Origin: Streptomyces griseoluteus
GTDB lineage: Bacteria; Actinomycetota; Actinomycetes; Streptomycetales; Streptomycetaceae
NCBI RefSeq assembly: GCF_004784465.1
Contig: NZ_SRRU01000001.1
Span: forward strand, 930,001 to 994,000
Direction of reading: 5' to 3'
Length of the DNA: 64,000 bases
Below the pieces are notes generated by a model. It had not been told where the DNA came from and did no database searches. It was given only the letters and a program-made list of their open reading frames with translations. The position numbers and the translations under genes are program-made. Shown piece by piece: positions 37,871 to 46,591 of this stretch. How positions within the stretch are numbered: position 1 is the stretch's first letter; each line of letters starts with the position of its first letter.

Positions 37871-39409
37871 TCAGGGCTGCTCGGCGCCCCGTCCGCGCAG
37901 GGTCAGCGCGCCGCCGATCGCGGCCAGCGTCAGCACGCCCGCCCCGGCGAGGGCGGCCGCGTGCATCCCGGAGGTGAACGCCTCCCGCGCCGAGGCGAGC
38001 AGCGCCTCCCCGGACCGGCCGGGCAACCGGGCCGCGGTGACCAGCGCGCCGCCGAGCGTCTCACGGGCCTCCGCCGGGGCGCCGGACGGCATCCGGTGCC
38101 GGTAGACGGCCGCGCCGACCGAGCCCAGCACCGCCATGCCCAGCGCGCCGCCGAACTCCGTGGCCGTCTCCAGCAGGGACGAGGCGGTGCCCGCCCGCCC
38201 TGCCGGGGCACTGCCCATCGCCAGGTCGGTGAGCTGGGACAGCACCATCACCGCACCGCAGGCCAGCACCCCGGCCGCGGCCAGCAGCAGCCACAGCGAC
38301 CCGGTGCCGGTCAGCGCGAGCAGCCCGTACCCGGCGGCCGAGACCGCGAACCCGGCGGCGACCACCCGGCCCCGGTCCACGCCCCGGGCGACCAGCGCGG
38401 CGGTGACGGGCCCCGCGACCCCGATCAGCACCGAGGGCACCAGGCTCCACAGCGCGGCCGACAGCGGGCTCTTGTCCAGCACGGACTGGAGGTACTGCGT
38501 GGTGAAGATCGCTGAGCCCAGCATGCCGAAGGCGGACACCAGGGTCAGTACCACGGCGGGGGTGAAGCCCCGGTTCCGCAGCAGCGCGGGCGGCACCAGC
38601 GGGGAGGCGGCGGTGCGCTGGCGGTGGACGAAGAGGGCGGCGAAGAGCAGGCCGACCGTCACCGACATCACGTACCGCACGTGCCAGCCCTCGGACGGGA
38701 TCTCCTTCAGGCCGTAGATCACCGGGAGCACGGCGGCCAGGGACAACGGGACGCTGATCCAGTCGAAGCGGCCGGGGGAGGGGTTACGGGACTCGGGGAG
38801 CAGGAACGGGCCGAGGACCAGGAGCAGGAGCATCGCGGGCAGGTTGACCAGGAAGACCGAGCCCCACCAGAAGTGCTCCACCAGCACTCCGCTCAGTACC
38901 GAGCCCAGTGCGATGCCGCCGGTCATCACCCCGGACCACAGTCCGATCGCCTTCGCCCGCTGGGCGGGGTCGGTGAACATCGCGCGCAGCAGCGCCATGG
39001 TGGACGGCATCAGGGTGGCGCCGCCGACGCCGAGGACCGCGCGGGCCGCGATCAGGGTGGTGGCGCTGTCGGCGTAGGCGGCGAGGACGGAGGCGGCGCC
39101 GAAGGCGGCGGCCCCCGCCAGCAGGAGCCGGCGGCTGCCGACGCGGTCGCCGAGGGAGCCCATCGTCATCAGCAGGCCGGCCAGGACGAAGCCGTAGATG
39201 TCGAAGATCCAGAGCTGCTGGGTGCCGGTCGGGCGGAGGTCCGCGCTGATCGCCGGGGTGGCGAAGTACAGCACGGACACGTCCATCGAGACCAGCAGCA
39301 GCGGCAGCATCAGCACGCCCAGCGCGGTCCACTCGCGCCGTCCGGCACGAACGGACCGGTCCTGCGCGGGGGTTGGAGTGGTGCTCGTCGTGCTCTGCGG
39401 ATTCACCAT
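37871..39409 (-). CDS. MFS drug efflux transporter (DHA2 / EmrB-QacA type)
   Basis: 512-aa membrane protein with about 14 predicted spans. Typical DHA2 features are the first span VLMLPLLLVSMDVSVLYFATPAI, motif A (GSLGDRVGSRRLLL) after span 2, the motif C-like glycine/proline segment in span 5 (GVMTGGIALGSVLSGVLVEHFWWGSVFLVNLP). It probably exports amphipathic drugs or antibiotics by proton antiport. A TetR gene is divergently transcribed, and a tandem-repeat operator lies in the shared 96-bp region, so drug-responsive repression is likely. Confidence 0.9.
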   Translation of the reverse strand: MVNPQSTTSTTPTPAQDRSVRAGRREWTALGVLMLPLLLVSMDVSVLYFATPAISADLRPTGTQQLWIFDIYGFVLAGLLMTMGSLGDRVGSRRLLLAGAAAFGAASVLAAYADSATTLIAARAVLGVGGATLMPSTMALLRAMFTDPAQRAKAIGLWSGVMTGGIALGSVLSGVLVEHFWWGSVFLVNLPAMLLLLVLGPFLLPESRNPSPGRFDWISVPLSLAAVLPVIYGLKEIPSEGWHVRYVMSVTVGLLFAALFVHRQRTAASPLVPPALLRNRGFTPAVVLTLVSAFGMLGSAIFTTQYLQSVLDKSPLSAALWSLVPSVLIGVAGPVTAALVARGVDRGRVVAAGFAVSAAGYGLLALTGTGSLWLLLAAAGVLACGAVMVLSQLTDLAMGSAPAGRAGTASSLLETATEFGGALGMAVLGSVGAAVYRHRMPSGAPAEARETLGGALVTAARLPGRSGEALLASAREAFTSGMHAAALAGAGVLTLAAIGGALTLRGRGAEQP

Positions 39410-39434
39410 GCCGAGGAATGTACGGCTGTATTAA

Positions 39435-39486
39435 ACGCGTGTCTAGAACGCTTGTATAAGTCATGTGTATAGGACGCTTGTATGGA
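39435..39486. promoter_or_regulatory. Four tandem 13-bp operator-like repeats between MFS and TetR genes
   Basis: Units begin at 39435 (ACGCGTGTCTAGA), 39448 (ACGCTTGTATAAG), 39461 (TCATGTGTATAGG, degenerate) and 39474 (ACGCTTGTATGGA). The first two also form an imperfect inverted repeat around TCTAGA. Spacing is exactly 13 bp. The block fills most of the intergenic region and should overlap both promoters; it is the probable binding site of the divergent TetR protein. Confidence 0.7.
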
Positions 39487-39505
39487 CCGGGATACGCTGA
39501 CCGGC

Positions 39506-40075
39506 ATGGGACACCGTGAGGATCTGCTCGAGGGCGCCAAGCGCTGCCTGCTGGCGAAGGGGTTCGCCCGGACCACCGCGCGCGACATCGTGAAGGAGTC
39601 GGGCACCAACCTGGCCTCCATCGGCTACCACTACGGCTCCAAGGACGCCCTGCTCGCGCAGGCGTACGTGGCGCTGGTGGAGGAGGCGGGGGACACCTTC
39701 GGCGGTGCCGAGCCCGAGGGGGAGCCCGGTTCGCTGGAGCGCTTCCACTGGGTGTGGTCGAACATCATCTCCGCGATGCGCGAACCCGGTTCGGTCTTCC
39801 GGCTCAGCATGGAGGTCATGACCATCGAACTCCCCGAGGTCCGCGCCTACCTGGGCCGCGAGCAGCGCGAGGGCGGGCGTGGCCTGGTCGCGCTGCTCAC
39901 CGGCGTACCGGAGGACGAGGTCACCGACGAGACCGCCGACACCCTCGGCGGTTTCTACCTCACCCTGATGACCGGCCTCATCGCCCAGTGGACCTTCGAC
40001 CCCGGCACGGCCCCGGACGCGGACGCCCTCACCGCCGGGCTGCGCCGGGTCGTGGAGGGCGTCCGGAAGGACTGA
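39506..40075 (+). CDS. TetR-family regulator, probable repressor of the divergent efflux pump
   Basis: 189-aa regulator with N-terminal helix-turn-helix (HREDLLEGAKRCLLAKGFARTTARDIVKESGTNLASIGYHYGSKDALL) and a C-terminal ligand domain with the WSNIISAMREPGSVFRLSMEVM helix and a tail helix GLRRVVEGVRKD. The ATG at 39506 is preferred over the one at 39482 because a TACGCT hexamer (39493-39498) lies 7 nt upstream, as in other leaderless genes here, and the helix-turn-helix begins directly after it. Divergent from an MFS pump gene. Confidence 0.88.
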   Translation: MGHREDLLEGAKRCLLAKGFARTTARDIVKESGTNLASIGYHYGSKDALLAQAYVALVEEAGDTFGGAEPEGEPGSLERFHWVWSNIISAMREPGSVFRLSMEVMTIELPEVRAYLGREQREGGRGLVALLTGVPEDEVTDETADTLGGFYLTLMTGLIAQWTFDPGTAPDADALTAGLRRVVEGVRKD

Positions 40076-40079
40076 ACGC

Positions 40080-41255
40080 TCAGCCCAGCCGGGCCCGCTT
40101 GAAGGCCATGTGCAGCAACAGGCGGTCCTCGCCGTCGTCCAGGTCCAGCCCGGTCAGGCGTTCCACGCGGCCCAGGCGGTAGTAGAGCGTCTGGCGGTGG
40201 ATGCCCAGTTCGGCCGCCGCCCGGCCGGCCTGGCCCGCGCAGTCGAGGTAGACCTCGGCGGTGCGGGCCAGTTCCTGGTGGGCGGGGGAGAGCAGCGGCG
40301 CCGCCACCGGGTCCTGCACCGACCTCGGGGGCAGCGCGGACAGCAGCCGGTACGGGCCGATGCCCCGCCACTCGGCCACCGGCGCGAACCTCGGCTCGGC
40401 CAGGGCGGCCCGCGCCGCCGCCGACGCCTCCTGCCACACCATGCCCAACTCGGCCAGCCCCGCGCGGGGTTCACCGACCCCCACTCCGACCACGGCGCCC
40501 TCCGCCTCCTTGATCAGCCGCGCGGCCGCCACCAGCGCCGGGGCCGTCACCTCCGTGCTGCGCAGCCGTACCAGCACCGCGAGGCTCTGCGCCGTCGCGC
40601 CCCACGGCACGGTGCACAGCGCGGTGGCGTGCGGGACGGTGCGCACCGACGGGGCGTCGTCGGGGTCGGCGGAGAACCAGGGGGCGACGCAGACCACGGT
40701 GTGCGGGCCGTCCGCGCGCGGGCCCAGCGCGGTGCGCAGGTCGGTGACGGCCATGTCCCGCTGCCAGCCGTTCTCCGCCGTGAGCACCGCCCGCAGCTCC
40801 CGGCCGAGCCCCGCCCCGGCCCGCGCCTCTTCGGCCAGCAGCGCGCCGATCCGCCCGGTCACCGGCATGGCGGCGGTGAGCTGGGCGTCGCTCGGGCCGG
40901 GATCGTCGTCCAGCAGCCACACATAGCCGAGCACGACACCCCGATGGCGTACCGGCAGGCAGATCCGGCCCCGGTAGACGCCCGCCTCCGGGGTGGGCGG
41001 GATGCGCACCGGTTCCGTCGCGCGGGTGATGCCGAAGCCCTCGAACCACGCCCGGACCGCCGAGGTCGAGCGCCGGGTCAGGATCGAGCGGGCCCGCACC
41101 GGGTCCAGCGCGGTGGGGTCCAGCTCGCCCTCGCTGTCGTACGCGCCGAAGGCGATCAGCTCGAAGTCCCGGTTCTCCAGGGTCGCCGGGGCGCCCAGCA
41201 GCTCGGAGATCTCGTCCACCAGCTCCTGGTAGTCATCTCGGTAATCGGCCGCCAC
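40080..41255 (-). CDS. PucR-type helix-turn-helix regulator, probable regulator of proline catabolism
   Basis: 391-aa transcription factor. The N-terminal part begins [34 protein letters not shown], a central GAF-like domain follows ([27 protein letters not shown]), and the C-terminal PucR helix-turn-helix is [41 protein letters not shown]. The GTG at 41255 with GGGAG upstream is preferred: the further 90 bp of open frame to 41345 has AT-rich third positions (CAT, CGA, TCA, AGA, TAT, AAT) unlike coding sequence here. It is divergent from proline dehydrogenase and 1-pyrroline-5-carboxylate dehydrogenase, so it is probably their activator, as PucR-type PruC is in mycobacteria. Confidence 0.87.
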   Translation of the reverse strand: MAADYRDDYQELVDEISELLGAPATLENRDFELIAFGAYDSEGELDPTALDPVRARSILTRRSTSAVRAWFEGFGITRATEPVRIPPTPEAGVYRGRICLPVRHRGVVLGYVWLLDDDPGPSDAQLTAAMPVTGRIGALLAEEARAGAGLGRELRAVLTAENGWQRDMAVTDLRTALGPRADGPHTVVCVAPWFSADPDDAPSVRTVPHATALCTVPWGATAQSLAVLVRLRSTEVTAPALVAAARLIKEAEGAVVGVGVGEPRAGLAELGMVWQEASAAARAALAEPRFAPVAEWRGIGPYRLLSALPPRSVQDPVAAPLLSPAHQELARTAEVYLDCAGQAGRAAAELGIHRQTLYYRLGRVERLTGLDLDDGEDRLLLHMAFKRARLG

Positions 41256-41330
41256 TCGGGCATTCTCCCGCATATCCGAGCCCGCTTCATACATCTGTCT
41301 GAGAACCGGTGATCGGATGCGTGACGTCTG

Positions 41331-41348
41331 TCGATGGCCCACCATCGA
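41331..41348. promoter_or_regulatory. 18-bp palindrome between PucR-type regulator and proline dehydrogenase
   Basis: TCGATGG (41331-41337) and CCATCGA (41342-41348) flank CCCA. It sits in the 183-bp divergent region, about 90 bp before the proline dehydrogenase start, a plausible activator site. Confidence 0.5.
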
Positions 41349-41438
41349 AGAGATCCCTAGGTTTCACGGTGGTTCTCCGTGCCGTCCCCGAATCGTCGGG
41401 TCCCGGCCGTTTCGGTGCTTTTGTTGTGGAGGTGCCCC

Positions 41439-42365
41439 GTGCTGGGTCCCGTGATTCTGGCCGCGTCGCGCAGCGACCGGATGCGTCGTCTGATCTCGGC
41501 CGCCCCGGTGACCAAGCAGGTCGTCGACCGGTTCATCCCCGGCGAGACCGTGGACGACATCGTCCCGATCATCTCCGAGCTGACCGCCAAGGGCCTGCAG
41601 CTCACGATGGACGTCGTCGGCGAGGACATCACCACCCCCGAGCAGGCCGCCGCCGCCCGCGACGCCTACCTCGCGCTCGTCGACCACCTCAAGGACCTCG
41701 ACCTGGGCGAGCGGGTCGAGATGTCCGTCAAGCTCTCCATGTTCGGCCAGGCGCTGGAGGGCGGCCATGAGCTGGCCCTCGCCAACGTGCGCCCCGTCGT
41801 CGAGGCCGCCGCCGCCATCGGCACCACGGTCACCCTGGACGCCGAGGACCACACCACCCTCGACTCGATGTTCGCCATCCACGAGGAGCTGCGGAAGGAC
41901 TTCCCCGGCACCGGCTGCGTCATCCAGGCGTACCTGTTCCGTACCGAGGCCGACGCCCGCCGGCTGGCCGCCGCCGGCAGCCGGGTCCGTCTGGTCAAGG
42001 GCGCCTACAAGGAGCCCGCCGAGGTCGCGTACCAGCAGAAGCACGAGATCGACAAGGCGTACGTCCGCGTCCTGAAGACGCTGATGGAGGGCGACGGCTA
42101 CCCGATGATCGGGTCCCACGACCCCCGCCTCATCTCCATCGCCCAGGAACTCGCCCACCGCGCGGGCCGTAAGCTCGACGAGTACGAGTTCCAGATGCTC
42201 TACGGCATCCGGGGCGACGAGCACCTGCGGCTGGCCGCCGAGGGGCACCGCATGCGTGTCTACACCGCCTACGGCACCGACTGGTACGGCTATTTCATGC
42301 GCCGTCTCGCCGAGAAGCCGGCGAACCTCCAGTTCTTCGTACGCAGCATGATCACCAAGGGCTGA
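41439..42365 (+). CDS. Proline dehydrogenase (monofunctional)
   Basis: 308-aa FAD enzyme oxidising proline to 1-pyrroline-5-carboxylate. The barrel core is visible: GLQLTMDVVGEDITTPEQA, VEMSVKLSMFGQAL, TVTLDAEDHTTLDSMF, VIQAYLFRTEADARRLAAAGSRVRLVKGAYKEP, MIGSHDPRLI, EFQMLYGIRGDEHLRLAAEGHRMRVYTAYGTDWYGYFMRRLAEKP (substrate and FAD contacts). The GTG start has GGAGGTG at 41428-41434. It forms an operon with the P5C dehydrogenase gene 39 bp downstream, together converting proline to glutamate. Confidence 0.95.
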   Translation: MLGPVILAASRSDRMRRLISAAPVTKQVVDRFIPGETVDDIVPIISELTAKGLQLTMDVVGEDITTPEQAAAARDAYLALVDHLKDLDLGERVEMSVKLSMFGQALEGGHELALANVRPVVEAAAAIGTTVTLDAEDHTTLDSMFAIHEELRKDFPGTGCVIQAYLFRTEADARRLAAAGSRVRLVKGAYKEPAEVAYQQKHEIDKAYVRVLKTLMEGDGYPMIGSHDPRLISIAQELAHRAGRKLDEYEFQMLYGIRGDEHLRLAAEGHRMRVYTAYGTDWYGYFMRRLAEKPANLQFFVRSMITKG

Positions 42366-42404
42366 GCCCGAACACCCGCTCAACGTAAAGGAGTTACGGT
42401 TCTC

Positions 42405-44036
42405 ATGGACGCTGTGACCCAGGTCCCCACCCCCGTCAACGAGCCGGTGCACGGCTACGCCCCCGGCAGCCCCGAGCGCGCCCGGCTGGAGGCCAAGCTG
42501 AAGGAGCTGGCCGAGAACCCGGTCGACCTGCCGATGACCATCGGCGGCGAGAAGCGGATGGGCGGCGGCGAGTCCTTCCAGGTGGTCCAGCCGCACAACC
42601 ACAAGGCCGTCCTCGGCACCCTGCGCAACGCCACCCGCGAGGACGCCCAGGACGCGATCGACGCCGCCCTGGCCGCCGCCCCGGCCTGGCGCGCGATGTC
42701 CTTCGACGACCGCGCCGCGATCATCCTGCGCGCCGCCGAGCTGCTCTCCGGCCCCTGGCGCGAGACCATCGCCGCCTCCACCATGCTGGGTCAGTCCAAG
42801 ACCGCCCAGCAGGCCGAGATCGACAGCCCCTGCGAGCTGGTCGACTTCTGGCGGTTCAATGTGCACTACGCCCGCCAGATCCTGGCCGAGCAGCCCCCGG
42901 CCAACTCGCCGGGCGTGTGGAACCGCATGGACCACCGCCCGCTGGAGGGCTTCGTCTACGCGATCACGCCGTTCAACTTCTCGGCCATCGCCGCCAACCT
43001 GCCCACCGCGCCCGCCCTCATGGGCAACGTGGTGGTCTGGAAGCCGTCCCCGACGCAGACCCACGCCGCCGTGCTGCTGATGCAGCTGCTGGAGGAGGCC
43101 GGGCTGCCCAAGGGCGTCATCAACCTGGTCACCGGTGACGGCATCGCCGTCTCCGAGGTCGCCCTGGAGCACCGCGACCTCGCCGGCATCCACTTCACCG
43201 GCTCGACCAAGACCTTCCAGTACCTGTGGAAGACGGTCGGCAACAACATCGAGAAGTACCGCGCCTACCCGCGTCTGGTCGGCGAGACCGGCGGCAAGGA
43301 CTTCGTGGTCGCGCACCCCTCCGCCGACCGCGCGGTGCTCAAGACCGCGCTGACCCGCGGTGCCTTCGAGTACCAGGGCCAGAAGTGCTCGGCCACCTCG
43401 CGTGCCTACATCCCGGCCTCCATCTGGAACTCCGGTTTCAAGGAGGAGTTCGCTGCCGAGGTCGACGGCCTCACCATGGGTGACGTCACCGACCTGTCGA
43501 ACTTCATCGGCGCGGTGATCGACGAGCGTTCCTTCGCCAAGAACAAGGCCGCCATCGACCGCGCCGCCGAGGACGCCACCTGCACCATCGTCGCGGGCGG
43601 CTCGTACGACGACTCGGTGGGCTACTTCGTCCGCCCGACCGTCATCGAGTGCACCGACCCCGACAACGAGGTCTTCCGCACCGAGTACTTCGGCCCGATC
43701 CTCGCCGTGCACGTCTACGAGGACGACAAGTACGACGAGATGCTGACCCAGATGGAGTCGGTCTCGGACTACGCCCTCACCGGCTCGGTCATCTCCAACG
43801 ACCGCGCGGCGGCGGCGTACACGATGGAGAAGCTCCGCTACGCGGCGGGCAACTTCTACATCAACGACAAGTCCACCGGCGCCGTCGTCGGCCAGCAGCC
43901 CTTCGGCGGCGGTCGCGCCTCCGGTACCGACGACAAGGCCGGCGCCCCGCAGAACCTGATGCGCTGGACCCTGACCCGCGCCATCAAGGAGACGCTGGTC
44001 CCGCCGACCGAGTACGGCTACCCGCACATGGGCTGA
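42405..44036 (+). CDS. pruA: L-glutamate gamma-semialdehyde (1-pyrroline-5-carboxylate) dehydrogenase
   Basis: 543-aa aldehyde dehydrogenase of group 1 PruA type that oxidises glutamate semialdehyde to glutamate with NAD. Visible are WRFNVHYARQILAEQPP, ITPFNFSAIAANLPTAPALMGNVVVWKPS, the GSTKTFQYLWK NAD segment, glutamate of the active site in RLVGETGGKDFVVAHPSAD, the catalytic cysteine in GQKCSATSRAYIP, and the C-terminal FGPILAVHVYEDDKYDE and QQPFGGGRASGTDDKAG. RBS AAAGGAG precedes the ATG. Second gene of the proline utilisation operon. Confidence 0.96.
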   Translation: MDAVTQVPTPVNEPVHGYAPGSPERARLEAKLKELAENPVDLPMTIGGEKRMGGGESFQVVQPHNHKAVLGTLRNATREDAQDAIDAALAAAPAWRAMSFDDRAAIILRAAELLSGPWRETIAASTMLGQSKTAQQAEIDSPCELVDFWRFNVHYARQILAEQPPANSPGVWNRMDHRPLEGFVYAITPFNFSAIAANLPTAPALMGNVVVWKPSPTQTHAAVLLMQLLEEAGLPKGVINLVTGDGIAVSEVALEHRDLAGIHFTGSTKTFQYLWKTVGNNIEKYRAYPRLVGETGGKDFVVAHPSADRAVLKTALTRGAFEYQGQKCSATSRAYIPASIWNSGFKEEFAAEVDGLTMGDVTDLSNFIGAVIDERSFAKNKAAIDRAAEDATCTIVAGGSYDDSVGYFVRPTVIECTDPDNEVFRTEYFGPILAVHVYEDDKYDEMLTQMESVSDYALTGSVISNDRAAAAYTMEKLRYAAGNFYINDKSTGAVVGQQPFGGGRASGTDDKAGAPQNLMRWTLTRAIKETLVPPTEYGYPHMG

Positions 44037-44064
44037 CCCCTCCCGGGGCGACAGCCCCACGATC

Positions 44065-44103
44065 CGGCCCGGCGAGCCCGCCCTGAACGGTCTCGCCGGG
44101 CCG
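44065..44103 (+). terminator. Terminator after pruA
   Basis: Perfect 12-bp stem CGGCCCGGCGAG (44065-44076) with CTCGCCGGGCCG (44092-44103), 15-nt loop. Confidence 0.78.
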
Positions 44104-44136
44104 TCGTGCGTCCGGCCCCGCTGCCGGCGTGCGCCC

Positions 44137-44752
44137 ATGGACGGCACCGGCCGCTTCTCCCTCTCCTGGCCGGCCCTGCCGGCGGCGGTGGCGGACCTCG
44201 CCGACGACGACTTCGGCCGCACCTCCGGCTGTGCGGGCCGGCTCGTCCGGGACCTGGTGTGCCACCTCGTCATCGACGCCCAGGACGTCCTGATCACCCG
44301 CACCGCCCCGACCCGCGACGCGACGACGTACTGGACCCTCACCCACACCCCGCCCACCGGCGAGGACCCGCTGGACGCCCTGACCGTCCGGCTGGCGGCG
44401 GCCTACGAGGACCCGGCCCTGCTGGGATTCCACCTGGACGACATCGGCTCGGCCGCCGGCCGCCCTCGCCGACCCGGCCGTGCGGCCCGGCACCCGGGGC
44501 GAGGTCCTCACCGCCGCCGACCACCTCTCCGCGTACGTCCTGGAGTGGACCCTCCACCACCTGGACCTGACCGCCCACGTACCGGACGCCCCGCCCCCGC
44601 CCCCCAAGACCCTGGCCGAGGCCCGCGCCCTCCTGGGGGGCGTCACCGGCGAGCCCTTCCCCGCCGCCCTGTCCGACACGGACACCCTCCTCGTCGCCAC
44701 CGGCCGCCGCCTCCCCGACCCCCCGGGGAGCGGACCGCACTCGGCCCCCTGA
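44137..44752 (+). pseudogene. Frameshifted maleylpyruvate isomerase family (mycothiol-dependent) gene
   Basis: Two consecutive frames encode one protein. Frame from ATG 44137 gives FSLSWPALPAAVADLADDDFGRTSGCAGRLVRDLVCHLVIDAQDVLI up to GFHLDDIGSAAG near 44460; beyond that it degenerates into Pro/Arg-rich sequence. The +1 frame then gives ALADPAVRPGTRGEVLTAADHLSAYVLEWTLHHLDLTAHV to the stop at 44752, with the conserved LLVATGRRLPDP tail. Joined, they match the MDMPI_N/mycothiol-dependent isomerase family of DinB-like proteins. The shift lies at about 44455-44470 in a run of GCCGCCGGCCGCC, so one extra base (or two lost) explains it. It may be a true inactivating mutation or a sequencing error. 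Confidence 0.75.
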
Positions 44753-44820
44753 CCGCACGTCTGCCGTTCGTCCTCGACTGAGTCCCCGGCGGGAAACCGC
44801 AGGTGGGGAGGCAGGCCGTC

Positions 44821-44879
44821 TCAGATAGTAGGAAGTCCGAGTAATCATGCAGACAGGCGCGGCCCGGTCCCTTAGCTTG
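44821..44879 (+). promoter_or_regulatory. AT-rich promoter region of the 43-aa gene
   Basis: An unusually AT-rich patch (44821-44846, with TAGGAAGTCC) precedes CAGACA (44850-44855), an 18-bp spacer and TAGCTT (44874-44879). Together these look like an upstream site plus -35/-10 promoter giving a 5' UTR of about 147 nt. Confidence 0.4.
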
Positions 44880-45032
44880 GGATGAGCCGAACGAATCGCT
44901 CCATCCAGCGAATGGCGGTCGTGAGCCGCGCCCCGCGCAGGCAATCCCTGCGGCGTGCGCTCTCCCGCCCCTTCCGGCGTCTCACAGCTCACCGCTGCCG
45001 TGCAACCACTCTGTCGAAGGAGTCGATTTCCC

Positions 45033-45164
45033 ATGGCCGAGACGACCGTCCGCCGCCGCGTGCGCCACGCCTCCCGTTCGAACGACACCGACCGCGCCCA
45101 GGCCGCCGCCGCCCTCCAGCGAGCCCTCGACCGCCGGGACAACGGCGGCGAGACCGGCCACTGA
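45033..45164 (+). CDS. Small basic protein of unknown function (43 aa)
   Basis: ATG at 45033 with a well-spaced GAAGGAG (45016-45022). The protein is hydrophilic and Arg/Ala-rich: [38 protein letters not shown]. No membrane segment or domain; one amphipathic helix is likely. A perfect 13-bp terminator follows, making it a self-contained transcription unit. Not recognised by name. Confidence 0.68.
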   Translation: MAETTVRRRVRHASRSNDTDRAQAAAALQRALDRRDNGGETGH

Positions 45165-45179
45165 GCCGAGCCGCGCCCG

Positions 45180-45224
45180 ACGGACCGTCCGCCGGCCACG
45201 ATGTCCGCATCGCGGACGGTCCGT
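45180..45224 (+). terminator. Terminator after the 43-aa gene
   Basis: ACGGACCGTCCGC (45180-45192) pairs perfectly with GCGGACGGTCCGT (45212-45224). Confidence 0.75.
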
Positions 45225-45245
45225 GTCATCCCGTGGGACGCGGAG

Positions 45246-45251
45246 TAGGGT
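45246..45251 (+). promoter_or_regulatory. -10-like hexamer TAGGGT of leuB, leaderless-type
   Basis: TAGGGT ends 7 nt before the leuB ATG at 45259, which has no ribosome binding site. Confidence 0.5.
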
Positions 45252-45258
45252 GCCGCAC

Positions 45259-46302
45259 ATGTCCCGCAGCATCGATCTCGCAGTGATCCCCGGCGACGGC
45301 ATCGGCCAGGAGGTCGTGACCGAGGGTCTCAAGGTCCTCTCCGCCGTCCTGCCCCAGGACGTGAAGCTGGAGACCAAGGAGTACGACTTCGGCGCCCGGC
45401 GCTACCACGCCACCGGTGAGACCCTCACCGACGCCGACCTCGACTCCCTCAAGACCCACGACGCCATCCTGCTCGGCGCCATCGGCGATCCGTCGGTGCC
45501 GTCCGGCGTGCTGGAGCGCGGCTTCCTGCTGAAGCTCCGGTTCGCCTTCGACCACCACGTCAACCTGCGCCCCTCCAAGCTGCTCCCCGGCGTCGCCACC
45601 CCGCTCGCCGGCCAGCCGGAGATCGACTTCGTCGTGGTCCGCGAGGGCACCGAGGGCCCCTACACGGGCAACGGCGGCACCATCCGCACCGGCACCGAGC
45701 ACGAGGTGGCCACCGAGGTCTCGGTGAACACCGCCTACGGTGTCGAGCGGGTCGTCCGGGACGCCTTCGCCCGTGCCCAGGCCCGCCCGCGCAAGAAGCT
45801 CACCCTGGTCCACAAGAACAACGTGCTCACCTTCGCCGGGCACCTGTGGACCAACATCTTCAACAAGGTGGCCGAGGAGTACCCCGAGGTCACCACCGAG
45901 TACATCCACGTCGACGCGGCCACCATCTACCTGGTGACCGATCCCGAGCGGTTCGACGTGATCGTCACCGACAACCTCTTCGGCGACATCATCACCGACC
46001 TCGCCGCGGCCGTCTCCGGCGGCATCGGCGTGGCCGCGTCGGGCAACATCAATCCGGCCCGTACGTACCCGTCCATGTTCGAGCCGGTCCACGGCTCCGC
46101 CCCGGACATCGCCGGACAGGGCAAGGCCGACCCCACCGCCACCGTCCTCTCCGTAGCCCTGCTGCTGCGCCACCTCGGCTACGACGCCGAGGCCGACCGG
46201 GTGGACGCGGCCGTCGCCGCCGACCTCACCGAGCGCGTGGACCTGCCCCCGCGCACCACCGCCGAGATCGGCGACGCGCTCGTAGGCCGGGTAACCGGCT
46301 GA
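45259..46302 (+). CDS. leuB: 3-isopropylmalate dehydrogenase
   Basis: 347-aa NAD enzyme oxidatively decarboxylating 3-isopropylmalate in leucine synthesis. Visible are [61 protein letters not shown], the substrate-binding [43 protein letters not shown] and the metal-binding [19 protein letters not shown]. The ATG at 45259 is the conserved start; the frame upstream is non-coding. It is probably transcribed as a leaderless mRNA and ended by a 14-bp terminator. Confidence 0.96.
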   Translation: MSRSIDLAVIPGDGIGQEVVTEGLKVLSAVLPQDVKLETKEYDFGARRYHATGETLTDADLDSLKTHDAILLGAIGDPSVPSGVLERGFLLKLRFAFDHHVNLRPSKLLPGVATPLAGQPEIDFVVVREGTEGPYTGNGGTIRTGTEHEVATEVSVNTAYGVERVVRDAFARAQARPRKKLTLVHKNNVLTFAGHLWTNIFNKVAEEYPEVTTEYIHVDAATIYLVTDPERFDVIVTDNLFGDIITDLAAAVSGGIGVAASGNINPARTYPSMFEPVHGSAPDIAGQGKADPTATVLSVALLLRHLGYDAEADRVDAAVAADLTERVDLPPRTTAEIGDALVGRVTG

Positions 46303-46318
46303 CCCGTAAGGCCCCGTG

Positions 46319-46358
46319 AAAGGGCCGCCGGGTCGCTTCAGGCGCCCGGCGGCCCTTT
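46319..46358 (+). terminator. Terminator after leuB
   Basis: Perfect 14-bp stem AAAGGGCCGCCGGG (46319-46332) with CCCGGCGGCCCTTT (46345-46358); inner CGC/GCG pairs extend it past one bulge. Confidence 0.88.
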
Positions 46359-46591
46359 GCCGTGCCCGTGCCGGGTGCCACCATCGAGCACCAGGTCGTG
46401 TTCACCCCGATTCCTTCCGGCGCCTCCGCCGCGCGATAATCGAACGCGGAGCCGCGATATGAGGGAATGCCCGGACGGCGTGAGCGCGGCCCGCCACCAC
46501 CGGTACCGCGCCTTGCCGGGGGTGACCTTCAGGCACCGGCCGCCCCGCCGGAGCCGCCCGTCCCACGCCAGGAAGAGAAGGACTGCCGCCC

